Shown in pieces: positions 33,813-42,431 of a stretch of DNA of 64,000 bases. Each line of letters begins with the position of its first letter. The first letter of the stretch is position 1. Origin of the DNA: Oscillospiraceae bacterium (GTDB lineage: Bacteria; Bacillota; Clostridia; Oscillospirales; Oscillospiraceae). The DNA is taken from NCBI GenBank assembly GCA_017434755.1, contig JAFRER010000007.1:44724-108723 (forward strand), in the 5' to 3' direction. The notes beneath the pieces were generated by a model. It worked only from the letters and a program-made list of their open reading frames with translations. It did no database searches and was not told where the DNA came from. A program made the translations under genes and the position numbers.

Positions 33813-34739
33813 TCAGATCTGTATGTCCAGTCCGAACTCCTGCGGCAGGAAACGCGGGCAGGTGCTCTCGGAAATCGTGATCACGGAAGCCGCGAGGTGC
33901 GTGCCGATCTTTACGGATTCCTCCAGGGATTTTCCGTAGGTCAGCCCTATGGCGACGCCCGCACAGAACGCATCCCCCGCTCCGCTCGTATCGCGCACCT
34001 TGACCTTCTCCGGAGGATGGTAGCCGCATTCACCGTCAGCCGATACATATACGGCTCCCTTGCTTCCCATGGTCACCACCATGGACGGTATGCCCGCCTT
34101 TATGATCCGGTCCTGCAGTTCCGTCGTCAGATCCTCCGGAGACATTTCCGAAAAATCATCTACGAAGAGGATCCCGGCCTCCTGCAGATTGCAGACGAAA
34201 CAGTCGATGGACTGCAGGAAATCCCTGCGCTGGGAGGCGATCACCATGTTCGAGACCACGCCGAAGACTTTCTTGCTGTATTTTTCGGCATAATGCAGGA
34301 CCATCTTCACGATCTCCTTGTCCAGATCCACTTCCAACACGATGCTGTCGGCGTCCCGGAAGATCTCGTCACCCTTTTCGCTGATCATTTTTTCAAGGGC
34401 GGCGGTCTCCGGTCTTTTGGAGATGGAACCGGCCAGATCGCCGGTATTGTCGAAGACGACGAGCCAGATCCCCATGCAGTCCGGACCGACGGCGACATAG
34501 TCGGTGTTTACCTTGTGCTTTTTCAGCTTTTCAATCACCTCGGTCCCGTTCGCCGTATCATCCACCATGCTCACGAAAGTCGGCCGAAGTTCCACATTGG
34601 CGATGTCCTCCGCCACGTTCCGGCCAACTCCGCCGTGGACGATCTCCACGGTGCCCGCATTCCTGCCCGTGGGATTATACACATCAAACGGAAATCCTTT
34701 TATATCCACAAACACGGTTCCGACTACAGCAATACCCAT
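33813..34739 (-). CDS. PfkB-family carbohydrate/nucleoside kinase
   Basis: A 308-residue ribokinase-fold kinase that phosphorylates a sugar or nucleoside with ATP. It has the substrate-side HGGVGRNVAEDIANV near residue 36, and the C-terminal ATP/anion-hole motif VRDTSGAGDAFCAGVAIG with the catalytic aspartate of GAGD. The GGVGRN form is found in pseudouridine kinase and related enzymes, so a nucleoside substrate is possible; no pseudouridine glycosidase partner is present here to support it. A good ribosome binding site (AGGAGG) precedes the start. Monocistronic. Confidence 0.83.
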   Translation of the reverse strand: MGIAVVGTVFVDIKGFPFDVYNPTGRNAGTVEIVHGGVGRNVAEDIANVELRPTFVSMVDDTANGTEVIEKLKKHKVNTDYVAVGPDCMGIWLVVFDNTGDLAGSISKRPETAALEKMISEKGDEIFRDADSIVLEVDLDKEIVKMVLHYAEKYSKKVFGVVSNMVIASQRRDFLQSIDCFVCNLQEAGILFVDDFSEMSPEDLTTELQDRIIKAGIPSMVVTMGSKGAVYVSADGECGYHPPEKVKVRDTSGAGDAFCAGVAIGLTYGKSLEESVKIGTHLAASVITISESTCPRFLPQEFGLDIQI

Positions 34740-34777
34740 TTTCGCGCCTCCTATGATCCGGATGCTTTTATACTTAA

Positions 34778-34806
34778 ATAATAAACGAGTCCGCAGGATT
34801 TTTCAA
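34778..34806 (-). promoter_or_regulatory. Promoter of the PfkB-family kinase gene
   Basis: Minus-strand TTGAAA (34806-34801), 17-bp spacer and TATTAT (34783-34778), about 38 bp before the start codon. Confidence 0.72.
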
Positions 34807-34821
34807 CTTGCTTATAGTGAC

Positions 34822-34857
34822 AAAAAAAGCACACAGTCGGCTGACTGTGTGCTTTTG
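34822..34857 (-). terminator. Terminator of the clostripain-like protease gene
   Basis: A perfect 14-bp stem (34825-34838 with 34843-34856) with a 4-nt loop and a run of T on the minus strand. Confidence 0.9.
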
Positions 34858-34867
34858 CTTATCCTGT

Positions 34868-37675
34868 TTACTCAGTGACAGGCATCACGGGAGTCCAGTA
34901 GTTCTGATCGTATATGTCGGTGAATCTGTACACCGCGTTGGCTCTGCCCGTGTCAGGCAGATACATATAGCTGATCTCGAGCTTGCCGTTGTATGTGATG
35001 CTGTTTCCGAATACGTAGCTGTCGAGATACTCGCCGTCGTAGCTGTAGTAGTCGCAGACAAAGTCGATCTTGTCGCCTTTCTTCAGTTCGATAAGGCCCT
35101 TCGAGACAGTCTCGGTTTCGCCTTTGTTATAAACTCTGCGGGCTCCGGCGACATAGCCGTCCGGATTGTCGTTGTCGAATATGAGCACGAGTTCGGCTCT
35201 GTCCCCGTTCAGGAGCACCGGCACTCTTCCTGTCGTGGTCCAGTTCTCTCCGTCGTCCACGGTGTCCTCATGGTAATATGCAACAACCCTGCCGTTGATC
35301 GCCGTCCATGTGCCGTCGTAATTTCCGGAAAGCGCTCCGTCCGCGGAGATCTCGAAACTGTTGTCCAGTCCGAGATCCACAAAGCCTTCTCCGTCATCAT
35401 AGAACACGTTCAGCTCAAGATCGTGCACCAGCGCCCATTGATCGCCGCTGAGGGTGAGGCTGAGATTGCCGTTTCCGTCGTCGACCCAGACCAGCGCGTC
35501 ATAGTCGAAGTGGTTCATCATGATGTAGTCCGTGGCTTCCTCGACGTTCAGGCTTCTGCCGATAAACCCGGAGCTGTCCTCTATTCCGTCTATTCCCCTG
35601 TAGCTGCCGGAAAGGAGCTGCGAGAGCAGACCGGTAAGCAGATCAGAGGATGAATAGTAATCGGAACTGGAGTATCCGGAACCGATGCCGCCGGAGTATG
35701 ATGATCCGCTCGATCCGTATCCGTAGCCGGTGCCGGAACCATAGCCGTATCCGGAACCGGAACCGTATCCCGACCCGGAGCTCGAAGACCCGTAACTGCC
35801 GTAACTCGAGTAATCTCCGAAGAGCGAATACAGCGGGTTCGTGCTGCCGCCGGATGCCGCCTGGCCGCCTGTTTCAAGGCTGGCGAACTCCTGGCAGGCC
35901 TTCACGTAATCGTCGTCGAGGCCGAGACTGTTGTACAGAGATGTCGCTTTATTCACATAGGACATCTTCCTGTACGGGAAATAGATCGAAAGCCCGTAGG
36001 CGTCGGTCATGTTGCTGGAAGTCTGGTTGTATTTCACCGCACCGAGCATCGCCTCCACGAGCTCGTTCGCCTCGTCGGTCCCGATCCTGTTGGCAAAACT
36101 TACCAGGTCGATCTGGTCTATCTTGGTCGATGCCGCAAATTCTCTCGCTCCGCTGCGGGCATCGGATACGGTCTTGTAGTTGTTGTCCGATATCAGGCCG
36201 GAAATGGACGAAGCAAAGCCTTTGAGGCTGTCCGGAGCCGTCTTTTCAAGCTCCGCCAGATCGACCACGGAGAGCGTTGCCTTCTGACCGGCAGCGTATC
36301 TCGCGCTGTAATTGACGAAATCGTCGACTATCATCTTGCCTATCTCCAGCGTAGGCAGAGATGTGTTCTTGGAAATGCTGGTAATCCAGTTGGTGTAATA
36401 CCAGCCGTAGCCCGGCTCTGTCTCCTCCGATGCGATCAGATAGTCCGCATAGTCCGCGCAGACGAGACCCGTTTCCACGGTGGCCATAAGGCAGGCGTCA
36501 AAGCCGATGAAATCGAAGTCCACCCCTCCGTTGCGGAGCGCAGTCTGGATCCCCGCAAGCGTCATCGAGGAACTCGACGAATACTTCTGGTCATAGCCAT
36601 AACCGCTGATCGAGCCGCCGCCGTGATCCCAGAGGATGAGCATGTTGCGGTTGGCGGGATAATTCGTATCGCAGTATTTGATGAATGTGCCCAGTGTATC
36701 CGGGTTGGTCATGGATCCCGTGCCCATATTGTCCTCAAGCCTCTTGATGGATCCTGCTCCGACCTTATAGATCTGGTTGTAAGTATTGCTTATGCCGCTT
36801 GTCTGCCATCTTGAGCATCCGCCGGTGAAGACGATGATGTTGACATTATCCCCTATCGTCGCCTGCGCCATTTCTCTCAGGTCGGAAGACGCCATGCCGC
36901 TCTGTGACTCAAGATCGGTCCCGCACATATACACCATGACGGTAACGACATCTTTGCCGCTTCCTTTTATCTTGGTGAACTTTTTGCGGGCGCCCGACAC
37001 CACGGAACTGTCGAGTTTTCCGGTGTTGCTTGAGAGGGACCAACCGGAGGAAACGCTGCTGTTGCTGTACCCGGAGTTTCCGAACAGGCTGCTGTAGCTG
37101 TATCCGGAGTTTCCGTATCCGTAGCCTGATCCGCTGCCGGTCGATGTTCCCGAGCCGGTCTGCCCGGATGAATAGCCATAGCCGCTGCCCGGTTTGTCGT
37201 TGGTCGGAAGGGTCTCAAGCGTTCCGGAACTGCTGACGGCCGGTGTCGCGGGCGAAGTGCTGTACGATCCCGACTGGCTGCTGTATGAGCCGGACGACGT
37301 GCCGGAATCCGAGAGCAGGCCGCCCCCGGAAGAACAGCTTCTGATCAGGAAGAACGCGACGATGATGATCACGATTATCATGATCGGGCTGATCTTTCTG
37401 CCCCTCGCTCCGGAAGATGCGGAACCCATCTGGATGTTCCCGCTCGAATCCCGCGTTCCCGGACGTTTGTCCGTTCCCTGCGGTCCGTGAGGTCCGTTCC
37501 CGGTGCCTCCGGACGGGCCCTGACCGGAAGCCTGGCTGCCGGATGCTGTTCCCGGACGTCCGCTGTAACCTTCCTGATTGCCTACGGGACCGGTTCCGAG
37601 GCCTTCGCCTTTTCTGCTGATATCCTCGCTCCGGCCTGTTATTTTTTTCTCTCTGCCTCTCGGAGTTTCTGCCAT
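34868..37675 (-). CDS. Clostripain-family (C11) protease with low-complexity segments
   Basis: A 935-residue cell-surface cysteine protease. Residues 1-95 are disordered, Gly/Pro/Ser/Arg-rich and cytosolic; one membrane helix follows (about 96-112). The catalytic domain (about 230-615) carries TVMVYMCGTDLES, the histidine in LWDHGGGSISGYG (about residue 350) and the nucleophile in FDACLMATVETG (about residue 394), the clostripain pair. Two long Ser/Gly/Tyr-rich stretches (about 113-225 and 616-676) are full of [G/S]-Y-[G/S] units. The C-terminal region (about 680-935) looks like a beta-rich domain. C11 enzymes usually cleave after Arg or Lys and self-activate. Confidence 0.87.
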   Translation of the reverse strand: MAETPRGREKKITGRSEDISRKGEGLGTGPVGNQEGYSGRPGTASGSQASGQGPSGGTGNGPHGPQGTDKRPGTRDSSGNIQMGSASSGARGRKISPIMIIVIIIVAFFLIRSCSSGGGLLSDSGTSSGSYSSQSGSYSTSPATPAVSSSGTLETLPTNDKPGSGYGYSSGQTGSGTSTGSGSGYGYGNSGYSYSSLFGNSGYSNSSVSSGWSLSSNTGKLDSSVVSGARKKFTKIKGSGKDVVTVMVYMCGTDLESQSGMASSDLREMAQATIGDNVNIIVFTGGCSRWQTSGISNTYNQIYKVGAGSIKRLEDNMGTGSMTNPDTLGTFIKYCDTNYPANRNMLILWDHGGGSISGYGYDQKYSSSSSMTLAGIQTALRNGGVDFDFIGFDACLMATVETGLVCADYADYLIASEETEPGYGWYYTNWITSISKNTSLPTLEIGKMIVDDFVNYSARYAAGQKATLSVVDLAELEKTAPDSLKGFASSISGLISDNNYKTVSDARSGAREFAASTKIDQIDLVSFANRIGTDEANELVEAMLGAVKYNQTSSNMTDAYGLSIYFPYRKMSYVNKATSLYNSLGLDDDYVKACQEFASLETGGQAASGGSTNPLYSLFGDYSSYGSYGSSSSGSGYGSGSGYGYGSGTGYGYGSSGSSYSGGIGSGYSSSDYYSSSDLLTGLLSQLLSGSYRGIDGIEDSSGFIGRSLNVEEATDYIMMNHFDYDALVWVDDGNGNLSLTLSGDQWALVHDLELNVFYDDGEGFVDLGLDNSFEISADGALSGNYDGTWTAINGRVVAYYHEDTVDDGENWTTTGRVPVLLNGDRAELVLIFDNDNPDGYVAGARRVYNKGETETVSKGLIELKKGDKIDFVCDYYSYDGEYLDSYVFGNSITYNGKLEISYMYLPDTGRANAVYRFTDIYDQNYWTPVMPVTE

Positions 37676-37725
37676 AAAACATCCCTCGCTTTTTGCATTG
37701 CAAAGATTTAAGGATTTAATGATTT

Positions 37726-37754
37726 ATATTAACATTGCGCTGTTGAAAATTCAA
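37726..37754 (-). promoter_or_regulatory. Promoter of the clostripain-like protease, overlapping an inverted repeat
   Basis: Minus-strand TTGAAT (37754-37749), 17-bp spacer and TAATAT (37731-37726). The -35 is in the inverted repeat GTTGAA-AA-TTCAAC (37742-37755), a possible repressor site. Confidence 0.6.
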
Positions 37755-37808
37755 CGTTTATCTGTGAACGCTTCGTTAATCTGCGCTCCGGATAAACAGC
37801 TGTTCTGC

Positions 37809-37836
37809 TGGACATTTCTGCATAATCTGTTAGAAT
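37809..37836 (+). promoter_or_regulatory. Candidate promoter of the MATE gene
   Basis: TGGACA (37809-37814), 16-bp spacer and TAGAAT (37831-37836), about 49 bp before the TTG start. Confidence 0.45.
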
Positions 37837-37884
37837 CGTTTCTGCGGGCAGGAGCACTGTCCGGTTCGGAAGGGAGATTCTATC

Positions 37885-39255
37885 TTGGAAAGGAAAAAGA
37901 GCTTCGTCACGGACTTCACCTCAGGGCCGATCGTCTCCTCCCTGATCGGATTTGCCACGCCTCTTTTCCTTGCAAGCCTGCTCCAGGCCGTTTACAACAT
38001 GGTGGACATGATCATAGTCGGTCACGCGATGGGAAAAGTCGGTCTGTCCGCCGTTTCCGTAGGCGGGGATCTGATAACTCTCCTCACTTTTCTCGCCATG
38101 GGTTTTGCAAATGCCGGACAGGTGATCATATCCCAGTATCTCGGCGCCGGAAAGCGCGGCAGCATCAGCCGCTTTGTTGCTGCTCTGTTTTCTTTCCTGC
38201 TCTTTTTCGCTTTCGCGCTCGGACTGTTGTTCTTCCTTCTTCGCGGGCCTCTCCTCCGGATCATGAACACTCCTCCGGAGGCCTGGGAAGAAGCATATAA
38301 CTATATGACCATCTGCCTTTACGGCCTCATGTTCATCTTCGGCTACAATGCCTCCAGTGCAGTGCTCCGGGGCCTCGGCGATTCCAGACATCCTTTCCTG
38401 TTCATAGGGATCGCCTCGATAACGAATGTCATACTCGACCTGTTGTTCGTCATGGGTTTCGGAATGGGCGCGGGGGGCGCCGCTCTCGCCACCGTGATAA
38501 GCCAGGCTTTCAGCTTCGTATGCTGCGCGGTGCTCGTCATCCGCCGCAGGGATCTGTTCGGTCTGTCCTTCAGCGCGTCCGACTTTGTAAATCCCGATCC
38601 GATCATGCTGGAACAGCTCATGAAACTCGGGATCCCCATGGCTCTCAAGTCCTTGTCCATCCAGCTCAGCAAGATCTTTGTTAATTCCTTCATCAATTCC
38701 TACGGGGTTGCAGTCTCCGCTTTTGCGGGCATAGCGAACAAGCTTACTGTGATCTCCAACACGCTCAGCAATGCCCTTAACACCTCCGGTTCCACGATGA
38801 TCGGCCAGAACCTCGGCGCGAAAAACTACGAACGCGTCCCGAAGATCATACGTGCGGTACTGATCCTGTCCGTATCGATCGCCGCGGTCATGACTGCAGT
38901 GCTGGTGTGTTTCCCGAAGCAGCTGTTCAGCGTTTTCACCGCCGATCCTGAAGTGATATCCATCGGAATGACATATATCCCTATCGGAGTTCTCATGTTT
39001 TTCGGTGCCGCGCTGAGGACTCCGTCCAATGCTCTCATAAACGGCTCCGGCAATTACCGGGTCAACTTCCTCTGTGCCATTCTGGACGCGATCGTGATGC
39101 GTCTGGGACTTGCCATGCTGTTCGGCCTTGCCTTCGGCATGAGGCACATGGGCTTCTGGCTCGGCGACGCCCTTGCCGGCTACACGCCTTTTGTCATTTT
39201 CCTCTTCTTCTATTTCTCCGGGAGATGGAAAAAGAACATCGTGGAGGAACCGTAA
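37885..39255 (+). CDS. MATE-family multidrug/toxin exporter
   Basis: A 456-residue exporter with twelve helices in two bundles, moving cationic drugs or metabolites out with Na+ or H+. The first helix region FTSGPIVSSLIGFATPLFLASLLQAVYNMVD is the standard MATE N-terminus, with MGFANAGQVIISQYLGAGKR after helix 2, and the second half repeats the pattern at SNALNTSGSTMIGQNLGAKNYE. The start is TTG at 37885, with GAAGGGAG placed upstream; no ATG in the first part fits better. Monocistronic and divergent from the protease gene. Confidence 0.9.
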   Translation: MERKKSFVTDFTSGPIVSSLIGFATPLFLASLLQAVYNMVDMIIVGHAMGKVGLSAVSVGGDLITLLTFLAMGFANAGQVIISQYLGAGKRGSISRFVAALFSFLLFFAFALGLLFFLLRGPLLRIMNTPPEAWEEAYNYMTICLYGLMFIFGYNASSAVLRGLGDSRHPFLFIGIASITNVILDLLFVMGFGMGAGGAALATVISQAFSFVCCAVLVIRRRDLFGLSFSASDFVNPDPIMLEQLMKLGIPMALKSLSIQLSKIFVNSFINSYGVAVSAFAGIANKLTVISNTLSNALNTSGSTMIGQNLGAKNYERVPKIIRAVLILSVSIAAVMTAVLVCFPKQLFSVFTADPEVISIGMTYIPIGVLMFFGAALRTPSNALINGSGNYRVNFLCAILDAIVMRLGLAMLFGLAFGMRHMGFWLGDALAGYTPFVIFLFFYFSGRWKKNIVEEP

Positions 39256-39273
39256 ACAATCTTTATACATGAA

Positions 39274-39302
39274 CAGACCCGCCGGTGCTGTCGGCGGGTC
39301 TG
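39274..39302. terminator. Hairpin between convergent MATE and aldo/keto reductase genes
   Basis: A perfect 11-bp GC-rich stem (39274-39284 with 39292-39302) with a 7-nt loop, but T runs are weak on both sides. Confidence 0.65.
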
Positions 39303-39322
39303 CTGCATCTGTTGTTCTGTTT

Positions 39323-40339
39323 TCAGAAGGGCCTTTCTTCGCTCGAAAGATCCATCCAGTCGCATTCGGCCTGCGTAAGGCTGATATCCAGCGCATCCAG
39401 CGAGCTGATCAGCTCCGCATGATTGTTGGCGCCTATGATCGGGAACACGTCCATGGGAGTTGCCATCGTATAGGCCATGCAGATCTGCGGCACGGTGACG
39501 CCCTTGACCTTCGCCAGTTCCGCTGCGCGCTCCATGCGGGTGAAGTTGTCCGGATAGCAGTAGCCGATCCTCATGCCCTCGGGGACCTTGTCGGGGTCCG
39601 CGACGAACTTTTCGCGTGTCACAAAGCCGACGCAGAAGCCGCCGGACAGCGGTGAATAAGATGCTACCGGGATCTGCGTGTCGATGCAGTACTGTCTCTC
39701 CGCAGCATACTTCGGCCCGGAGATCGAGCCGCTGCCCTGGGTGAACGGATCGCCCACCATCTCGGCAAGGGAGAAATGCTCCTCGATGATGGAGAAGCCC
39801 TGCAGGCCGTTCGCCTCGGCATAGGCGTTGGCGGCTTTCACTCTCTCTATGGACCAGTTGGCGGCGCCGAAAGCCTTTACCATGCCCTCTTTTTTGAATC
39901 TGTTGAGCGTGTCCATGATCACTTCGACGGGGACTTCCGGATCATCTCTGTGCAGGTACAGCACATCCACATAGTCCGTATAGAACTTGGTAAGCGTATC
40001 GTACAGCTGGCTCTCCATATCGAAGGGATGGATCGTGGACCTCTGCAGGAAGGGTTCGAAATCAAAGTAGGAGGGATGGCCGCACTTTGACATGATGACA
40101 ATGTCATCTCTCTTTATCCCGCTCTCTTTAAGCCACTTGCCGAGGGCGATCTCGGTGGAGCCGACATTCGGTGCGCCGTAGCTGTGTGCCGAGTCGATGG
40201 TGTTGATGCCGTTTTCGAAGGCATCGTTGAGGTGCTCGATCTGCTCGGGCTTTGCGGTCGGGGTGGTGATATAGGCGGTGCCCATGATATAGCGGCTGAC
40301 CTTTTTTTCTACCCCTTTGATCTTTCCGTATCTGATCAT
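39323..40339 (-). CDS. Aldo/keto reductase
   Basis: A 338-residue NAD(P)H-dependent oxidoreductase with the beta/alpha barrel of the family. The catalytic tetrad is visible: Asp in NTIDSAHSYG, Tyr in the same segment, Lys in IMSKCG and His in LYLHRDD. NADPH-binding elements occur near the C-terminus (PIIGANNHAELISS). Substrate unknown. It is the last gene of a minus-strand unit after the acetyltransferase, HD hydrolase and membrane protein, 15 bp after the last. Confidence 0.88.
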   Translation of the reverse strand: MIRYGKIKGVEKKVSRYIMGTAYITTPTAKPEQIEHLNDAFENGINTIDSAHSYGAPNVGSTEIALGKWLKESGIKRDDIVIMSKCGHPSYFDFEPFLQRSTIHPFDMESQLYDTLTKFYTDYVDVLYLHRDDPEVPVEVIMDTLNRFKKEGMVKAFGAANWSIERVKAANAYAEANGLQGFSIIEEHFSLAEMVGDPFTQGSGSISGPKYAAERQYCIDTQIPVASYSPLSGGFCVGFVTREKFVADPDKVPEGMRIGYCYPDNFTRMERAAELAKVKGVTVPQICMAYTMATPMDVFPIIGANNHAELISSLDALDISLTQAECDWMDLSSEERPF

Positions 40340-40354
40340 TTGTTTACTCCTTTA

Positions 40355-41026
40355 TTAATCATTTACTGCTGTTTTTTGTTGTTTCCGGAATGCCGCCGTA
40401 AGCAAGCATCCGCCCATGAACAGCAAGGCGGCTCCGGCATATACTGCCGGCACGAGCAGCCTGCTCTCGGGGTAGAGATCATGCAGCAGCCATCCGGATA
40501 TTCCCACAAGGGCTCCGTAGATTACGGCCGGGATCAGGTTCTTCTTTGAGAAGACCTGTTTCAGCGGGATGTCCGGGAAGATCAGCTTGCATGCCGCGGC
40601 GGCGAGCGCAAGGAGGATCGCTGCGGTGAGTCCCCATCTCAGGACGATGTTCAGCAATGGTGGAAGCACCGCGTTGAATAGCGGCGTCAGCACGGTCATG
40701 ATGGCCGTTCCTATGCACCACAGCGGCATCAGGATGATGATCCGCACCGCTTTCGGGAGCCGCAGGAGCAAGTCCCGCAGCCTGTCCTTCGGGGTCTTCT
40801 TCTCCTCTTCCTCCGTCGTCAGCTCATCGGATCCGTCGTCAACCGGAGCCCGGTCAATGGTCTCCACGATCGGAGGCGGTCCCGTGATCTCCTCGTCCTT
40901 GATGATCTCCGCGGGATCTTTGAACAGGCCCGACGTCATCAGTGCGGCGGCTGTAGTGATCGCAACGGCGGACCTTGCTGCGGTCTTTTTTATGTCTTTT
41001 TTCTTTTTTTCTTCCGTATGTTCCAT
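40355..41026 (-). CDS. Uncharacterised membrane protein
   Basis: Not recognised. The 223-residue product has a basic/hydrophobic N-terminus (AARSAVAITTAAALMTSGLF), an acidic linker (about 40-78, Pro/Glu/Asp-rich), then four or five membrane helices from about residue 90 to 213, ending in a short basic tail. No catalytic motif is visible. It lies between the HD-domain and aldo/keto reductase genes with gaps of 27 and 15 bp, so it belongs to the same transcription unit. Confidence 0.65.
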   Translation of the reverse strand: MEHTEEKKKKDIKKTAARSAVAITTAAALMTSGLFKDPAEIIKDEEITGPPPIVETIDRAPVDDGSDELTTEEEEKKTPKDRLRDLLLRLPKAVRIIILMPLWCIGTAIMTVLTPLFNAVLPPLLNIVLRWGLTAAILLALAAAACKLIFPDIPLKQVFSKKNLIPAVIYGALVGISGWLLHDLYPESRLLVPAVYAGAALLFMGGCLLTAAFRKQQKTAVND

Positions 41027-41053
41027 CTTGCATGCTCCTGTCCGGCAGGCCGG

Positions 41054-41647
41054 TCATTCCGGCTTTAAGATGTTTCCATCTTCAACATGTTTGTTTATTA
41101 CGCTGTCCGTATATTCGAAAAGCTTCTCCGAGCCAGCCCGTGTCCCGGAATGTCTTCCGTAGACCTGGGCATAGGTGTTTTTGTGCTCTCTCCAGTCGCT
41201 GCCGCCATTGCTGTTGTTCAGGATCAGCGGCTGAACATTGTCCATGGCCTTTGCAAATCGTGCCTCCGCGGAAAGCCCCTCCTCGAACTCGTCGAACAGG
41301 GCGGTCAGTTCACGCTTCTGGTCATCCGGAAGGATGGAGAATATCTTCTCCTTGGCGGCGTCCTCCCGCTCCTTCTTGTCTGCGTGGCTTGCCTCGTCGT
41401 AGGCATAGGTATCTCCCGCCTCGATCTCCACGATGTCGTGGATCAGGCACATGATCATCACCTTAGCGATATCCACCGGCTCATTGGCATATTCCTTGAG
41501 CAGATAGGCCATCACCGCCATGTGCCAGGCATGCTCGGCGTCGTTTTCTCTCCGGCCGTGGCTGCTCAGATGGGTCTGCCGTAGGATATTCTTTTCCTTG
41601 TCGATCGTCAGTGCAAATTCGAGCTGTTTTGCAAGTCTTTCGTCCAT
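41054..41647 (-). CDS. HD-domain hydrolase (YfbR/HDDC2-like)
   Basis: A 197-residue metal-dependent phosphohydrolase. The pattern NDAEHAWHMAVMAYLL, then IMCLIHDIVEIEAGDTYAYD and a later conserved aspartate in AKAMDNVQPLILN, fits the HD superfamily branch of deoxyribonucleoside 5'-monophosphatases (YfbR/HDDC2). It would dephosphorylate dNMPs or related compounds. The frame runs 64 codons upstream, but the start at 41647 is set by GGAGAACAGGG, 14 bp after the acetyltransferase stop. Confidence 0.83.
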   Translation of the reverse strand: MDERLAKQLEFALTIDKEKNILRQTHLSSHGRRENDAEHAWHMAVMAYLLKEYANEPVDIAKVMIMCLIHDIVEIEAGDTYAYDEASHADKKEREDAAKEKIFSILPDDQKRELTALFDEFEEGLSAEARFAKAMDNVQPLILNNSNGGSDWREHKNTYAQVYGRHSGTRAGSEKLFEYTDSVINKHVEDGNILKPE

Positions 41648-41661
41648 ACCCTGTTCTCCGT

Positions 41662-42297
41662 TCAGAGGACCGAATACTCTCCCAGGAGCTCCGGCCGGTG
41701 CTTCATGCTGTCCGCCTCCGTGATCTCCCGGATCACCCGGCAGGGATTTCCCGCGGCAAAGCAGTTTGCGGGGATGTCCTTTGTCACCACGCTCCCTGCT
41801 CCGATCACGCAGCCGTCGCCGATGGTCACGCCCGGACACACGACCACGTTTGCCCCAAGCCAGACATCGTTGCCGATCGTTACCGGTTTCGCATAGCAGA
41901 GGTAGGTCGGTTTCCCGGATGCGTCCTTCATCCCCCTCCGCTCTTCCGCGAGCATCGGGTGGCCCGGGGTCACGATGGTGACGTTCGGTCCGAAGTTGCA
42001 GTTGTCACCTATATAGACCTCCGCATCGTCCTGATCGGTGAAGTTGAAGTTGATGAAGCCGTCTTTTCCTATATGCGTGTGCCTCCCATAGTGAAAGGTC
42101 ACGGGCCCCTGAATGAAGGTCCCCTCGCCTATGTCTCCGACGATCTCCCGGATCAGCCTTTCCCTCTCCTCAGTCTGGTCCTCGTAGAGGGCGTTATAGT
42201 CCAGATTGAGCTTGTGGGTCTTCAGCTTCTGCGCAGCGAGCTCCTCGTCGAAGGGGCAGAACAGCATTCCTTTTCTTCTTTTTTCATCTTCCGTCAT
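41662..42297 (-). CDS. Sugar O-acetyltransferase (Maa/LacA-type)
   Basis: A 211-residue hexapeptide-repeat acetyltransferase using acetyl-CoA. The N-terminal KRRKGMLFCPFDEELAAQK block is typical for maltose/galactoside acetyltransferases, followed by a left-handed beta-helix (repeated I-G-x-x motifs such as TIGNDVWLGANVVVCPGVTI) and the catalytic histidine in VTPGHPM. The C-terminal GNPCRVIRE is standard. The start at 42297 has GGAGGATGAC upstream. First gene of the unit leading to the HD hydrolase, divergent from tex. Confidence 0.9.
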   Translation of the reverse strand: MTEDEKRRKGMLFCPFDEELAAQKLKTHKLNLDYNALYEDQTEERERLIREIVGDIGEGTFIQGPVTFHYGRHTHIGKDGFINFNFTDQDDAEVYIGDNCNFGPNVTIVTPGHPMLAEERRGMKDASGKPTYLCYAKPVTIGNDVWLGANVVVCPGVTIGDGCVIGAGSVVTKDIPANCFAAGNPCRVIREITEADSMKHRPELLGEYSVL

Positions 42298-42346
42298 GTC
42301 ATCCTCCGTCCCGGACGCTTTGTTTCCTGTTGTAATCAGAATTATC

Positions 42347-42376
42347 TTGATGTATTTTACCATGCTGTGCTACAAT
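42347..42376 (+). promoter_or_regulatory. Candidate promoter of tex
   Basis: TTGATG (42347-42352), 18-bp spacer and TACAAT (42371-42376), about 55 bp before the TTG start codon. Confidence 0.55.
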
Positions 42377-42431
42377 TGGCAACGGCTGTGAAAACGGCCC
42401 TTTTATTCTGTTTTTCAGGAGAATTCACGCA

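Noticed and set aside
37921-39396. Minus-strand open frame of 491 codons
   Set aside because: Antisense to the MATE exporter gene.
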